Shown one piece after another: positions 19,771 to 29,152 of a DNA stretch of 64,000 bases (positions are counted from its first letter, which is position 1; the number at the start of each line of letters is the position of its first letter). Origin of the DNA: Saccharospirillaceae bacterium (GTDB lineage: Bacteria > Pseudomonadota > Gammaproteobacteria > Pseudomonadales > Oceanobacteraceae); contig JAJOJJ010000032.1 of NCBI GenBank assembly GCA_021208685.1, positions 1 to 64,000 of the forward strand, read 5' to 3'. The translations under genes and the position numbers were made by a program. Below the pieces are notes generated by a model. It was not told the DNA's origin. It did no database searches and saw nothing but the letters and a program-made list of their open reading frames with translations.

Positions 19771-20532
19771 ATGGAAACCGCCCCGAACTCATTGACTGGC
19801 CGCATTATTCTGGTAACCGGCGCTGGCTATGGCATCGGCCGGACAGCCGCTCTGACCTATGCACGCGCCGGGGCCACCGTTTTACTGCTCGGACGCACCC
19901 AGCAGGCCCTGAACGATACCTACGACCTGATTGACGCTGAAAACCTGCCGCAGGCCGCGGTTTTGCCATTCGACCTTGAGCAGCAAGATGAAGAACCGTT
20001 CCGCCAGCTGGCCGGGCTGATTGACGAAAATTTCGGTCACCTTGATGGTGTATTGCTCAATGCCGGAGTGCTGGGTCAGCGCACCAGCCTGGAAAACTAT
20101 GACTGGAACACCTGGCAAAAAGTGATGCAGATTAACGTAAACGGCCAGTTCGCCCTGATGAAGCATCTGCTGCCCCTGCTGCGCAAAGCTCCGGCGGATG
20201 CCTCTGTCATTTTTACCAGCAGCAGTGTCGGCCGTGAAGGACGCGCCTACTGGGGCGCGTATTCGGTGTCTAAATTTGCCACCGAAGGCTTAATGCAGGT
20301 GATGGCGCAGGAACTGGAAAACACCAGCAATATCCGCGTGAACTGTATTAACCCGGGCGGTACCCGCACCAGCATGCGTGCCGCCGCCTATCCGGCGGAG
20401 CACCCAAGCAAAGTACCGGAAGCTGATACTATTATGCCGCTTTATCTGCATCTGATGAGTCCGGAATCCATTGGTACCCATGGTCAGAGTCTGGACGCGC
20501 AGGGAGCAAATGCCTGGCAATCCGCCTCCTGA
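19771..20532 (+). CDS. YciK-type short-chain dehydrogenase/reductase
   Basis: A 253-residue Rossmann-fold oxidoreductase with the cofactor motif TGAGYGIG (16-23), LNAG near residue 96, and the catalytic Tyr164 and Lys168 in YSVSK. It resembles E. coli YciK, whose substrate is unknown. As I recall, the same gene follows mupP in Pseudomonas. A well-spaced AGAAGG precedes the ATG. Confidence 0.9.
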   Translation: METAPNSLTGRIILVTGAGYGIGRTAALTYARAGATVLLLGRTQQALNDTYDLIDAENLPQAAVLPFDLEQQDEEPFRQLAGLIDENFGHLDGVLLNAGVLGQRTSLENYDWNTWQKVMQINVNGQFALMKHLLPLLRKAPADASVIFTSSSVGREGRAYWGAYSVSKFATEGLMQVMAQELENTSNIRVNCINPGGTRTSMRAAAYPAEHPSKVPEADTIMPLYLHLMSPESIGTHGQSLDAQGANAWQSAS

Positions 20533-20564
20533 AACCTCTCAGGCCGCCTTCAGCGGCGGCAAAA

Positions 20565-20590
20565 CCCGGCGGCATATCTCTGCCGCCGGG
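20565..20590. other. strong GC hairpin after the SDR gene
   Basis: CCCGGCGGCA and TGCCGCCGGG form a perfect 10-bp stem with a 6-base loop, about 30 bases after the stop. No U-run follows. It may stabilise the 3' end or act with Rho. Confidence 0.5.
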
Positions 20591-20827
20591 CCGCACGAGG
20601 GACAGTCTTTCTGCGACGCCTGATCATTTTTAAGACGAATTCTGTTGATTGAAGACCATCACCGCACACAAAGCGTCTGATTTCTGCCCTTTATTCCTGA
20701 TCAATCAGTCATTTTATTGGCAAACAACCAAAGCCAGACATCGTCAAATTGCCAACTTCCTGCCACAAACAGCAAAATTAAAAACGTAAGTCATTGTTTT
20801 TAAACATAAAATACAACTGAAAAATAC
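20591..20827. other. AT-rich intergenic region upstream of a GGDEF gene
   Basis: No gene is supported here. The stretch is much more AT-rich than its surroundings and ends at a sigma-54-like promoter. The 11-mer at 20693-20703 (ATTCCTGATCA) recurs inverted at 20849-20859. The region could hold IHF or enhancer-protein sites, but I cannot assign one. Confidence 0.4.
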
Positions 20828-20843
20828 TGGCACAGAAATAGCT
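20828..20843 (+). promoter_or_regulatory. candidate sigma-54 (-24/-12) promoter
   Basis: TGGCACAGAAATAGCT matches TGGCACRnnnnTTGCW at every fixed base except one (A for the second T of TTGC). It lies 40 bases before the GGDEF start, with GG and GC in correct register. Confidence 0.55.
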
Positions 20844-20882
20844 TTCACTGATCAGGAATCATTTACCTGTACGAGGTAACTC

Positions 20883-21839
20883 ATGGTCAGTCCGTTACAC
20901 AGCAACGGCCGGGCAGAACTCCAGGATGACAAGATTGTATCCAGTATCGGAGATCTGGCACCCAAGCCCGACATACGCCCGGAAGTGCTGCTGAAGCTGT
21001 CAGGCAAACTGCAGACAACCTTAGAACTGGCACAGCTGCTGGAAATTTTCTTCAGTGAAATTCAGCAAGCGGTTCTGGTGGATGGCATCAGTTTCAGCTA
21101 CAGCGCTCAGAATCTGTTGCTCAGCTTTGGCCGAAACAGCGTCCACAGCGCCAGTTATCGTTTGCAGACGCAGCAGGATTATATGGGCGACCTGATATTT
21201 CACCGCTCTACCCGCTTTCGCGAGCATGAGCTGGCCAATCTGGAAGGTCTGCTCACCACGCTGGTCTACCCGATGCGCAATGCCCTGCGCTACCACGAGG
21301 CGCTGGCAGCGGCGTTCCGCGATCCTCTGACCGGAGCCGGTAACCGCGTAGCACTGGATAAAACCCTGCAACGGGAAATTGAACTGGCCAAACGCCATGG
21401 CCAGCAATTATCCATCCTGATGCTGGACCTTGATCACTTCAAACTGGTCAACGACGAATTCGGCCACAGCATGGGAGACAAAGTACTGAAAGAAGCGGTT
21501 GCCTGTATTACCGGCTGTATCCGTCAGACCGACATGTGCTTCCGCTATGGCGGAGAGGAATTTCTGGTCATGCTCAGCAATGCTGAACACGCCGGAGCAC
21601 TGCGTATCGCTGAACGTATCCGCATGGGCATCAGCTCGCTGACGTTCAGCAATGAAAAAGGCCGCTTACAGGTTACGACCAGTATCGGCTGTGCAACGCT
21701 GATGATGGAAGACAGCATGGACTCCATGATACAGCGCGCCGACAAAGCTCTGTATCAGGCCAAACACCATGGCCGCAACCGGGTTGTGTGCGACACCGAT
21801 GACGAGCTGGATGCACCGCCATTCACCAGTCTGCTGTGA
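20883..21839 (+). CDS. diguanylate cyclase (GGDEF) with I-site
   Basis: A 318-residue soluble protein. Residues 1-140 form a sensory-like domain of unknown type, without a membrane segment. Residues 145-305 form a GGDEF domain with an intact GGEEF active site (223-227), the metal Asp in LDLDHFK, and an inhibitory RxxD site (Arg214-Asp217) five residues before GGEEF. It should make c-di-GMP from GTP with product feedback. In Pseudomonas a GGDEF gene also lies near rluB. A sigma-54-like promoter precedes it, and a bidirectional terminator separates it from rluB. Confidence 0.9.
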   Translation: MVSPLHSNGRAELQDDKIVSSIGDLAPKPDIRPEVLLKLSGKLQTTLELAQLLEIFFSEIQQAVLVDGISFSYSAQNLLLSFGRNSVHSASYRLQTQQDYMGDLIFHRSTRFREHELANLEGLLTTLVYPMRNALRYHEALAAAFRDPLTGAGNRVALDKTLQREIELAKRHGQQLSILMLDLDHFKLVNDEFGHSMGDKVLKEAVACITGCIRQTDMCFRYGGEEFLVMLSNAEHAGALRIAERIRMGISSLTFSNEKGRLQVTTSIGCATLMMEDSMDSMIQRADKALYQAKHHGRNRVVCDTDDELDAPPFTSLL

Positions 21840-21853
21840 GTGCGCAAGGCATG

Positions 21854-21880
21854 AAAAAGCCGCTCATCGAGCGGCTTTTT
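21854..21880. terminator. bidirectional terminator between the GGDEF gene and rluB
   Basis: AAAAAGCCGCTC/GAGCGGCTTTTT with a 3-base loop gives a U-run on both strands and serves the two convergent genes. Confidence 0.93.
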
Positions 21881-21901
21881 CATACCGGATCGGTTCACCG
21901 C

Positions 21902-22771
21902 TCAGTCGGTTATTTTCTTCTGCCGCGGCTTAGGTGCCGATGTCTTGCGGGGACTGGCCTGCTGACGGATTTTCTGACGCTTGGCCACACGCTGGAACTG
22001 TTCCTTCTCTCGTCCGATCATGCGCTTGGTCTGTTTACGCTCAATTCCCACCAGATCGGCCAGATCATTCACCTCGCGCTGACCCAGCTCAACCCAGGTT
22101 CCTACCGGAACATTGGATGGCATAAAGATACAGCCATAACGCACCCGTTTCAGACGACTGACAGCAATACCCTGGCTCTCCCAGAGACGGCGGACTTCAC
22201 GGTTCTTGCCTTCCATCAGGACCACATGGAACCACTTGTTCTGGCCCTCACCGTCGAAGAATTTTACGTCCGTAAAGCGGGCCATACCGTCATCCAGCAT
22301 GACACCTTCTTTCAGGCGTTCGATCATGGCCTCATCAACATCGCCACGCACACGAACCGCGTATTCACGGTCAACACCGGACGATGGATGCATCAGTTTG
22401 TTGGCCAGTTCACCATCGGTAGTAAACAGCAGCAAACCACTGGTGTTAATGTCCAGACGGCCAATGTTTACCCAACGCTCACCTTTGGTTTTTGGCAGGT
22501 GGTCAAATACCGTTGGCCGGCCTTCCGGATCTTTCAGCGTGCAGACTTCACCGACCGGCTTGTTATACGCCAGCACGCGACGCGAACGTCCGGCATCTTC
22601 CAGAGGGATCTGACGGCCATCAACACGGACATCGTCATAGCGGCTGGCACGATCGCCGAGCTTGGCGATGACACCATTAACACTGACACGGCCTTCGCCG
22701 ATCCAGCGTTCAACTTCACGGCGGGAGGCCACACCGGCCAATGCCAGCAATTTTTGGATACGTTCATTCAT
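21902..22771 (-). CDS. rluB: 23S rRNA pseudouridine synthase RluB
   Basis: A 289-residue RsuA/RluB-family enzyme. It has an N-terminal S4 RNA-binding domain (1-60) and a synthase domain with catalytic Asp107 in [12 protein letters not shown]. RluB modifies U2605 of 23S rRNA in E. coli. The C-terminal 50 residues are Lys/Arg/Pro-rich and probably disordered. It follows scpB by three bases, as in many gammaproteobacteria. Confidence 0.92.
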   Translation of the reverse strand: MNERIQKLLALAGVASRREVERWIGEGRVSVNGVIAKLGDRASRYDDVRVDGRQIPLEDAGRSRRVLAYNKPVGEVCTLKDPEGRPTVFDHLPKTKGERWVNIGRLDINTSGLLLFTTDGELANKLMHPSSGVDREYAVRVRGDVDEAMIERLKEGVMLDDGMARFTDVKFFDGEGQNKWFHVVLMEGKNREVRRLWESQGIAVSRLKRVRYGCIFMPSNVPVGTWVELGQREVNDLADLVGIERKQTKRMIGREKEQFQRVAKRQKIRQQASPRKTSAPKPRQKKITD

Positions 22772-22774
22772 GAT

Positions 22775-23848
22775 TTATCGGTCTTCTTTTTCCGCAGCTG
22801 CGTCAGGGGCATCCGGCCGCACCGCGTCAGGGGTTTGGTTAAATAAACTCGGTACGTCCTGAGTTTGTTGAACAGCAATATCGCCAGCATCATCGCTGAA
22901 TTCTTTGCCGTCGGTTCGTGTGTGTTCTGTTCCTTCGCGAACGTCAGAGTCTTCGTTCCCGCTCGCTTCTGCAGCCTGTTCTGTATCAGCAGAATCAGGT
23001 TCGCCGCTGTCAGCATCCTCTGCGACGCTGCGTTCTTCTTCTGCGGCCCGCTGTTCCAGCCGCTGCAGCAGATCGCCGATGCTGCGCGTTTTCGGTTCCG
23101 CGCTATTATCCGCCTCGCCATCATCATCGTCATCCCGCGCAAACAGATTACTTTCTACACGGGCGACCAGATCGGCGGCTCTGGCCAGATCTTCTTCGGT
23201 GGCAGCCAGCACATCGGCACCACGCTGCGCCACTTCGTCATCGCTGCGGAAAACAAAGTCTTTCGCCGGTTCTTTTCGGGCTTCGGCATCATCACCCAGT
23301 TCCAGCTTGCGGTTGGCGTCATCCAGCTCGCGGATGTCACTCAGACTGGGCAGCTCTTCGAGACTCTTTAAGCCAAAATAATCCAGAAATTCGCGTGTTG
23401 TTGCGTACATCGATGGCCGACCCGGCACATCGCGATAACCCACAACCCTGATCCATTCACGCTCGAGCAGTGTTTTCATGATGCTGGAACTGACGACTAC
23501 CCCGCGTACATCTTCGATATCGCCACGGGTAATAGGCTGACGATAGGCAATCAGCGCCAGGGTTTCCAGTAATGCACGCGAATATCGCTGTGGCCGCTCA
23601 TCCCACAACCGCGCCACCCAGGGGGCCACTTCGGTGCGTACCTGCAGGCGAAAACCGGAGGCTACTTCCACCAGCTCAATACCACGTCCCAGAAGGTCCT
23701 GCTTCAGTTCGGTCAGCGCGGTGGTTAATTCCGCCGGTAACGGAATGCGGTCTTCATCGAACAGACTTTGCATACGCTCCAGCGATAACGGGCCGCCAGC
23801 CGCCATCAGCGCAGCTTCAAGAATATTTTTTAATGGCGGTTGCGGCAT
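22775..23848 (-). CDS. scpB: segregation and condensation protein B
   Basis: A winged-helix kleisin partner of the Smc-ScpA complex for chromosome condensation. The first 180 residues are the ScpB fold, with LALIAYRQPITRGDIE and GRPSMYATT. The 357-residue length is well above the usual 180-250: residues from about 190 form a strongly acidic tail rich in Asp, Glu, Ala and Ser, probably disordered. Its ATG overlaps the scpA stop by one base (TAATG). Confidence 0.93.
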   Translation of the reverse strand: MPQPPLKNILEAALMAAGGPLSLERMQSLFDEDRIPLPAELTTALTELKQDLLGRGIELVEVASGFRLQVRTEVAPWVARLWDERPQRYSRALLETLALIAYRQPITRGDIEDVRGVVVSSSIMKTLLEREWIRVVGYRDVPGRPSMYATTREFLDYFGLKSLEELPSLSDIRELDDANRKLELGDDAEARKEPAKDFVFRSDDEVAQRGADVLAATEEDLARAADLVARVESNLFARDDDDDGEADNSAEPKTRSIGDLLQRLEQRAAEEERSVAEDADSGEPDSADTEQAAEASGNEDSDVREGTEHTRTDGKEFSDDAGDIAVQQTQDVPSLFNQTPDAVRPDAPDAAAEKEDR

Positions 23849-24774
23849 TACAGCTCTCCATCCGGCTGATACGAGGGCGCGCCTGCGGCACTGTGTTCCC
23901 GGGCGCGCAAGTGAATCGGGCCGAAAGTATCCTGCTGCACGATGTCGATCAAGGATTCTTTCACCAGTTCGAGAATCGCCAGAAACGTGACCACGACACC
24001 CAGCTTACCTTCACTCGGGTCAAACAAAGCGCGGAACAACATAAAGTGTCCGCCCTGCAGCCGCGCCAGTACATCACTCATACGTTCACGGGTGGATAAT
24101 TGTTCGCGCTGAATTTCATGATGCTCAAACCGTTCTGCGCGGCGCAGCACTGCGGCAAAGGCCAGCATCAGTTCGCGCATATCCACGTCCGGGTGAACCC
24201 GCTCCTGAATGCGTTCGGGGGCGTCGACTTGCGGCAGAAAGATATCGCGTTCCAGCCGTGGCAGTTCGTCGAGGTTTTCTGCTGCGGTTTTAAAGCGTTC
24301 GTATTCCTGCAAACGGCGCAGTAACTCGGCGCGCGGATCGTCTTCTTCCTCGTCGCCATTCCCTTCGCGGTTACGCGGCAGCAGTACGCGGCTTTTGATT
24401 TCCGCCAGCATGGCCGCCATCACCAGATATTCACCGGCCAGTTCCAGCTGCATGGCGTGCATCATATCGATGTATTCAATGTACTGATCAACGATCTCAG
24501 AAACGTTTACGTCAAGAATATCGAGGTTCTGCTTACGGATCAGATACAGCAGTAAATCCAGCGGTCCTTCGAACTGTTCAAGAATCACTTCCAGAGCATC
24601 CGGCGGGATGTACAGATCCAGCGGCAGCTGGGTCATGGGTTCACCCTGCACCAGTGCGAACGGCATTTCCTGCTGGCCGCTTTTTACCCGCATCCGCCCT
24701 TTCGGCTGTTCAGGCAAAGAGGCTGCGGCCACCTCAGTCGGCAGCGTGTTTTCGGCTGGCTCGTTGGTACTCAT
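23848..24774 (-). CDS. scpA: segregation and condensation protein A (kleisin)
   Basis: A 308-residue kleisin that bridges Smc heads. The conserved start of the domain is FEGPLDLLLYLIRKQNLDI near residue 68, followed by EYLVMAAMLAEIKSR and the acidic NGDEEEDDPR loop. A poorly conserved 60-residue N-tail precedes it. It is coupled to scpB and lies downstream of trpS. Confidence 0.93.
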   Translation of the reverse strand: MSTNEPAENTLPTEVAAASLPEQPKGRMRVKSGQQEMPFALVQGEPMTQLPLDLYIPPDALEVILEQFEGPLDLLLYLIRKQNLDILDVNVSEIVDQYIEYIDMMHAMQLELAGEYLVMAAMLAEIKSRVLLPRNREGNGDEEEDDPRAELLRRLQEYERFKTAAENLDELPRLERDIFLPQVDAPERIQERVHPDVDMRELMLAFAAVLRRAERFEHHEIQREQLSTRERMSDVLARLQGGHFMLFRALFDPSEGKLGVVVTFLAILELVKESLIDIVQQDTFGPIHLRAREHSAAGAPSYQPDGEL

Positions 24775-24900
24775 CGGTCACCCAATCCCATTGTTTCCCG
24801 AACGTCAATGCTGATCCGCGCACGCGGCAGTCCTTGCCTGATCGCCGCCTTCGGCCAGAGGGCGGCAGTAATTCGGGGTGTGTTGCGCACGCTGACAGTG

Positions 24901-25917
24901 TCAGGCCAGCTTGAAAATGCCAACCGCTTCGCGCACCTGTTCCAGCAGTGGCTGGCTGATGGCACGGGCTTTGGCGGCACCTTTGTGCAGTTCGGCTTCA
25001 ATGTCGGCCGGACGTGCCAGCAGATCGTTGTAGCGTTCACGCGCGTCACCGATTTCGGCGTTGATCAGACCAAACAGTTGTTTCTTGGCGTCACCCCAGC
25101 CAATGCCGTCGGCGAATGCCTGACGCATGTCAGCGGTTTGCTCAGCCGTGGCAAACGCCTGCCAGATCTGGAACACGGTGGAGGAATCCGGGTCTTTCGG
25201 CTCCCCCGGCTCCAGCAGGTTGGTTTTGATTTTGTTGATGTGTTTCTGCAGCTGCTTCTCGCTCAGGAACAGCGGAATGGTGTTGCCGTAGCTCTTACTC
25301 ATTTTGCGGCCATCCAGACCCTGCAGTACCGACACCTGCTCATCGACCTGATAATCCGGCAGCGTCAGCAGCGGCTCGTTCTTGCAGTAAATGTGGTTAA
25401 AACGTCCGGCAATATCACGTGCCATTTCAACATGCTGAATCTGGTCTTTACCCACCGGCACTTTGTTGGCGTTAAACATCAGAATATCGGCGGCCATTAA
25501 CACCGGATAACTGAACAGGCCCATGGTAATGGCTTTATCGGCATCTTCGTTTTCGGCCAGGTTGGCATCGACGGCGGCTTTGTAAGCATGAGCACGGTTC
25601 ATCAGGCCTTTGGCACAGACACAGTTCAGAATCCAGGTCAGTTCCGGAATTTCACGGATATCGGATTGGCGATAGAACACGGAATTATTGGTATCAAGAC
25701 CCAGTGCCAGCCAGGTGGCGGCAATTTCCATGGTCGACTGATGCACGGCTGCCGGGTCCTGACATTTGATCAGGGCATGATAATCGGCGAGGAAATAAAA
25801 CGTTTCGTTAGCCTGATCCTGACTGGCGGCAATGGCCGGACGGATTGCGCCGACATAGTTACCCAGATGCGGGGTGCCTGTGGTGGTAATACCGGTTAAT
25901 ACACGCTGCTTGCTCAT
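24901..25917 (-). CDS. trpS: tryptophanyl-tRNA synthetase
   Basis: Charges tRNA-Trp. The 338-residue class I enzyme has the HIGH-equivalent TPHLGN (15-20) and KMSKS at 205-209. An in-frame ATG 45 bases earlier exists. I chose 25917 because homologues start with the short MSKQRVLTG form and a CAGGG lies before it. It belongs to the leftward rnm-yciO-trpS-scpA-scpB-rluB run. Confidence 0.95.
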   Translation of the reverse strand: MSKQRVLTGITTTGTPHLGNYVGAIRPAIAASQDQANETFYFLADYHALIKCQDPAAVHQSTMEIAATWLALGLDTNNSVFYRQSDIREIPELTWILNCVCAKGLMNRAHAYKAAVDANLAENEDADKAITMGLFSYPVLMAADILMFNANKVPVGKDQIQHVEMARDIAGRFNHIYCKNEPLLTLPDYQVDEQVSVLQGLDGRKMSKSYGNTIPLFLSEKQLQKHINKIKTNLLEPGEPKDPDSSTVFQIWQAFATAEQTADMRQAFADGIGWGDAKKQLFGLINAEIGDARERYNDLLARPADIEAELHKGAAKARAISQPLLEQVREAVGIFKLA

Positions 25918-26022
25918 ACTGCCCTGCTTGATGACATTCGGAATCTGAAAACGCGCCATCATACCGGTTTTAGCGGCGCGTTTCAGTCTCTGTAAGCCGT
26001 TGTTGTCAGCCGTTTTCCAGAC

Positions 26023-26643
26023 TCAGAGAAAATCGCTGGCGTCGCCCACGCCCTGACGCAGCACGACCGGTATTTCATCGGTCATATCAATGACGGTGGT
26101 CGCTTCAAAGCCGCAGTGGCCGCCATCAATCACCAGCTCCAGTTCATGCTCCAGCGACTGGCGGATATCGTAAGGATCCGACAGCGGCAGCTCGTCACCG
26201 GGCATAATCAGCGAGGTGGTCATCAGCGGCTCGTTCATTTCTTCCAGCAACGCCATGGCGATCGGATTGTTGGGCACCCGGATGCCAATGGTGCGCTTTT
26301 TCGGATGCATCAGCAGACGCGGAACTTCGCGCGTGGCTTCCAGAATAAAGGTGAATGCCCCCGGCGTGTGCGCCTTCAGCATACGGTATTTGGTGTTGTC
26401 GACTTTGGCGAACAGCGACAGCTCCGATAAATCGCGGCACAGCAAAGTAAAATTATGCTTCGGTGGTAACTGCCGCAAACGCTGCACCCGATCGGTGGTT
26501 TTTTTATCACCAATGCGGCAGGCAAGTGCATAGGCACAGTCAGTAGGGATGACCGCCAGACCACCATTACGGATAATTTCTGCAGCCTGTTTGATCAGCC
26601 GCGCCTGAGGGTTATCAGGATGAATCTGGAAAAATTGGCTCAC
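26023..26643 (-). CDS. yciO: YciO/Sua5-family protein
   Basis: A 206-residue YrdC-fold protein, related to L-threonylcarbamoyladenylate synthase (TsaC/Sua5). It opens with the substrate-binding region IPTDCAYALACRIG and KKTTDRVQRLRQLP. It lacks the C-terminal Sua5 domain and matches the YciO subgroup, whose role in tRNA t6A synthesis is uncertain. In Pseudomonas and E. coli it lies close to the rnm (yciV) gene, as here. Confidence 0.88.
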   Translation of the reverse strand: MSQFFQIHPDNPQARLIKQAAEIIRNGGLAVIPTDCAYALACRIGDKKTTDRVQRLRQLPPKHNFTLLCRDLSELSLFAKVDNTKYRMLKAHTPGAFTFILEATREVPRLLMHPKKRTIGIRVPNNPIAMALLEEMNEPLMTTSLIMPGDELPLSDPYDIRQSLEHELELVIDGGHCGFEATTVIDMTDEIPVVLRQGVGDASDFL

Positions 26644-26711
26644 TGAAGCTCCTTAAAAGCCTGTTAACAGCAACGCTCACAGCTGCTCAGGTTAATCAAT
26701 CGGTAACAGAA

Positions 26712-27548
26712 TCAGACCCAGCTCTGCCAGACAGGGGTAACATCCGCCGGAAACGCCGGCATCACGCCCAGATCAAGTCCGAAACGGTTCGGACCATGGA
26801 AATCACTGCCGCAGGAACCCAACAGATCAAATTCCCGGGCCAACACCGCCATTTGCCCGCGCTGATTGTTATCCATCTGCCCATACGCGACTTCCAGTCC
26901 GCGCCCACCGGCCTCGACAAAATCAGCCAGACAGGCACGCAGCTTAGTTCTGGTCATATTATAAAGATGGGCGTGGGCCATGACCGCAATGCCACCGGCA
27001 TCGGTAATCCATTGCACCACGGTTGCCATTTCCGGCCAACTGGCTTTAACGTCACCGGGTTTACCGGCACCGAGATATTTATTGAAGGCTACCGCCATCG
27101 ACGGCACCAGACCCTTATCAATCAGATACTGGGCAAAATGAGGGCGGCCTATGGATTCACCCCCCGCATACGCCTGTACTTCCTGCAGATTAATTTCGTG
27201 CTTAAGGCGTTTACCGACACGCTCCGCAATCACCTGTGAGCGACTGCTGCGGGCTTCCGTCTGTGTCTGTTCCGCCACACGCATGGCCGGAGCATCGGGG
27301 TCAAAATTAAGACCCACAATATGAATGGTAACACCGCCCCAGATGCAGGACAGTTCAATTCCGGAAATAAGCCGCACACCAAGTTCCTGCGCCGCAGCCA
27401 GACCGAGCCGATAACCTTCGGCGGTATCGTGATCGGTAATCGCCAGGGTTTTTACACCGCGCTCTGCTGCCCGCGCAACCAGTTCAGCCGCTGGCAATTT
27501 GCCGTCGGAAGCGGTGCTGTGGCAATGAAGATCGATTTCTGAGTTCAC
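26712..27548 (-). CDS. rnm: PHP-domain 5'-3' exoribonuclease RNase AM (YciV)
   Basis: A PHP phosphoesterase with the metal motifs DLHCHSTASDGKL, ITDHDT and GIELSC near the N-terminus, MAHAHLYN, and GSDFHGPN near the C-terminus. E. coli YciV matures the 5' ends of 5S and 23S rRNA and degrades pAp. Only GTG starts are available: 27560 and 27548 are both possible. I prefer 27548 because GGGGTGA lies at a workable distance. It heads the leftward cluster, divergent from the yciI-like gene. Confidence 0.85.
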   Translation of the reverse strand: MNSEIDLHCHSTASDGKLPAAELVARAAERGVKTLAITDHDTAEGYRLGLAAAQELGVRLISGIELSCIWGGVTIHIVGLNFDPDAPAMRVAEQTQTEARSSRSQVIAERVGKRLKHEINLQEVQAYAGGESIGRPHFAQYLIDKGLVPSMAVAFNKYLGAGKPGDVKASWPEMATVVQWITDAGGIAVMAHAHLYNMTRTKLRACLADFVEAGGRGLEVAYGQMDNNQRGQMAVLAREFDLLGSCGSDFHGPNRFGLDLGVMPAFPADVTPVWQSWV

Positions 27549-27747
27549 GTGGACGCTCACCCCTGGTTACGCCATAATCACTACATTGTAATGACACCGA
27601 AGCCACTAAGCGAATGAAGTTACTCTTCAGCCTGTGAAGATTTCCGGGTCGGCTTGTAATTCTTCGGTTTACCGGGGCGGTCGTGCGGCTGATGATCCGC
27701 CACCCGCTGTTTTTATTTCACTGCATGAATCAATAGGAGCTGTAAGC

Positions 27748-28047
27748 ATGTGGTACGCCATTATCAGTCAGGATGTCCCTGACAGTCTGGAAAAGCGCCT
27801 GTCTGTGCGTCCGGCACACCTGCAACGGTTGCAGGATTTAACCGCCACCGGGCGCCTGCTGATTGCCGGCCCACACCCGGCAATTGACAGTGAAGACCCG
27901 GGCAGTGCCGGTTTCAGTGGCAGTCTGGTTGTGGCTGAATTTGCTTCTCTTGCAGAGGCTCAGGCCTGGGCTGATGCCGATCCTTATGTCAGTGCTGGTG
28001 TATACCAGCAGGTAACGGTTAAACCGTTCCGCAAAGTCCTTCCCTGA
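27748..28047 (+). CDS. YciI-like protein
   Basis: A 99-residue ferredoxin-like dimeric protein of the YCII family, starting [13 protein letters not shown] with the conserved RPAHLQRL and [10 protein letters not shown] segments. The histidine and aspartate (RxxH, ADPY) form the proposed active site; the reaction is unknown. The start at 27748 follows AATAGGAGC; an in-frame ATG 114 bases earlier has no support. Confidence 0.9.
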   Translation: MWYAIISQDVPDSLEKRLSVRPAHLQRLQDLTATGRLLIAGPHPAIDSEDPGSAGFSGSLVVAEFASLAEAQAWADADPYVSAGVYQQVTVKPFRKVLP

Positions 28048-28071
28048 ACGGAAAAATAAAAGGTATTTATT

Positions 28072-28734
28072 GTGAAAAAAATTCTGCTTGCACTTTCTTT
28101 GCTGGCGATAACCGCTGCTGCCACTGCCGTCGAAAAGCGTTACGTTACCGACACGCTGTGGCTGCAACTGCGCTCCGGCCCGAGTCAGGAGTTCCGCATT
28201 CTTAAAGCTCTGCCAAGTGGCGAACATCTGATATTTATCGAAGAAGATGCAGAAACTGGCTACACCAAAGTACAGACCGACAAAGGGGTTGAAGGTTATG
28301 TTTTAACCCGTTTTCTGGAGATGGAACCTGTTGCCAAAGAAAAATTAATTCTTGCCAACCGTGAACTGGAAAAAGTAAAAGCCGAGCTGGATACCACCAA
28401 AGCTCAGCGTGCTGAATTTCAGAGCGAAGTTGAAAAACTGAAAAGCGACCGCTCCGGTCTTGGCCGTGAAAATGGCGATCTGGAAAAAGAACTGGAACGC
28501 ATCAAAAGCATTTCCGCCAACGCTCTTGCACTGGATGAGAAATCGAAAAAACTGACCATGCGCAATCAGGAGCTGGAAATTCAGGTCGAAGCCCTGACCG
28601 CCGAAAATGCCCAGCTGCAGGATAACCGTCAGCAAACCTTTATTCTGTACGGTGGAGGTCTGGTCATCATCGGTATTCTGGCGGGTCTGATTCTGCCGTC
28701 AATCCGCGCTAAACGCAGCAGTGGCTGGTCGTAA
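28072..28734 (+). CDS. TIGR04211-type SH3 domain protein (YgiM-like)
   Basis: A 220-residue envelope protein with a GTG start behind AAAAGG. It has a signal peptide (about 1-19), a bacterial SH3 domain (about 23-85) with LRSGPSQEF, a long coiled coil (about 90-185), and one C-terminal membrane segment (about 191-213) with a basic end. This is the layout of YgiM. It is presumably a periplasmic wall-associated anchor; its partner is unknown. A strong terminator follows. Confidence 0.87.
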   Translation: MKKILLALSLLAITAAATAVEKRYVTDTLWLQLRSGPSQEFRILKALPSGEHLIFIEEDAETGYTKVQTDKGVEGYVLTRFLEMEPVAKEKLILANRELEKVKAELDTTKAQRAEFQSEVEKLKSDRSGLGRENGDLEKELERIKSISANALALDEKSKKLTMRNQELEIQVEALTAENAQLQDNRQQTFILYGGGLVIIGILAGLILPSIRAKRSSGWS

Positions 28735-28746
28735 TAATCAGCAGAC

Positions 28747-28776
28747 GAAAGGGAGCAAAAGCTCCCTTTCTTTTTT
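28747..28776 (+). terminator. rho-independent terminator
   Basis: GAAAGGGAGC/GCTCCCTTTC with an AAAA loop followed by six T, just after the SH3 protein gene. Confidence 0.93.
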
Positions 28777-28789
28777 GGCAGAGCAGCGT

Positions 28790-29080
28790 TTAATCCGCAC
28801 CAGCATCAAGCTCGCAATGACCTAAAGAAGTTTCCGGAGCAATCGAATCACGTAACAACCGCTTTAATTCGGTAATGTCGGGAAAACCGCCCTGCTGTTT
28901 ACGATCCCACAGGCATTCGTTATTCGCCCAGACCTGAAACTGCCCGGATTCACCAACCACCAATTCGATGGCGGCAAGCTTACCCTGAAACGTCGAAAAC
29001 AGCTCCTGTGCATACCAACCCGAACGTAATGCCCATTTACAGCCTTCACAAAACACGATTCTTACTTTAGCTTTAGCCAA
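28790..29080 (-). CDS. SelT/SelW/SelH-family redox protein, Cys form
   Basis: A 96-residue thioredoxin-like Rdx protein starting with a TTG codon behind GGGGGAAA. The CxxC motif is Cys11-Glu-Gly-Cys14; selenoprotein W has Sec at one of these positions, and here both are Cys. The family segment FQVWANNECLWDRK is clear. A role in redox control is inferred from the family; no partner is known. It is convergent with the SH3 gene. Confidence 0.85.
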   Translation of the reverse strand: MAKAKVRIVFCEGCKWALRSGWYAQELFSTFQGKLAAIELVVGESGQFQVWANNECLWDRKQQGGFPDITELKRLLRDSIAPETSLGHCELDAGAD

Positions 29081-29152
29081 TAGTATTTCCCCCTATGAAC
29101 CATTTAACGGATTCCGGCACTAAGCCGGGTACTTTTCCTGCGGAGATCATTA

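Noticed and set aside
21836-22846. Rightward 336-codon frame opposite rluB
   Set aside because: Starts next to the GGDEF stop but runs through the bidirectional terminator and opposite rluB; no family pattern.
24771-25049. Leftward frame overlapping the trpS end and scpA start
   Set aside because: Most of it lies inside trpS in another frame; Cys/Trp/Arg-rich shadow composition.
28790-29080. Possible selenocysteine in the SelW-like protein
   Set aside because: The CxxC codons are both Cys and there is no in-frame TGA at the motif.
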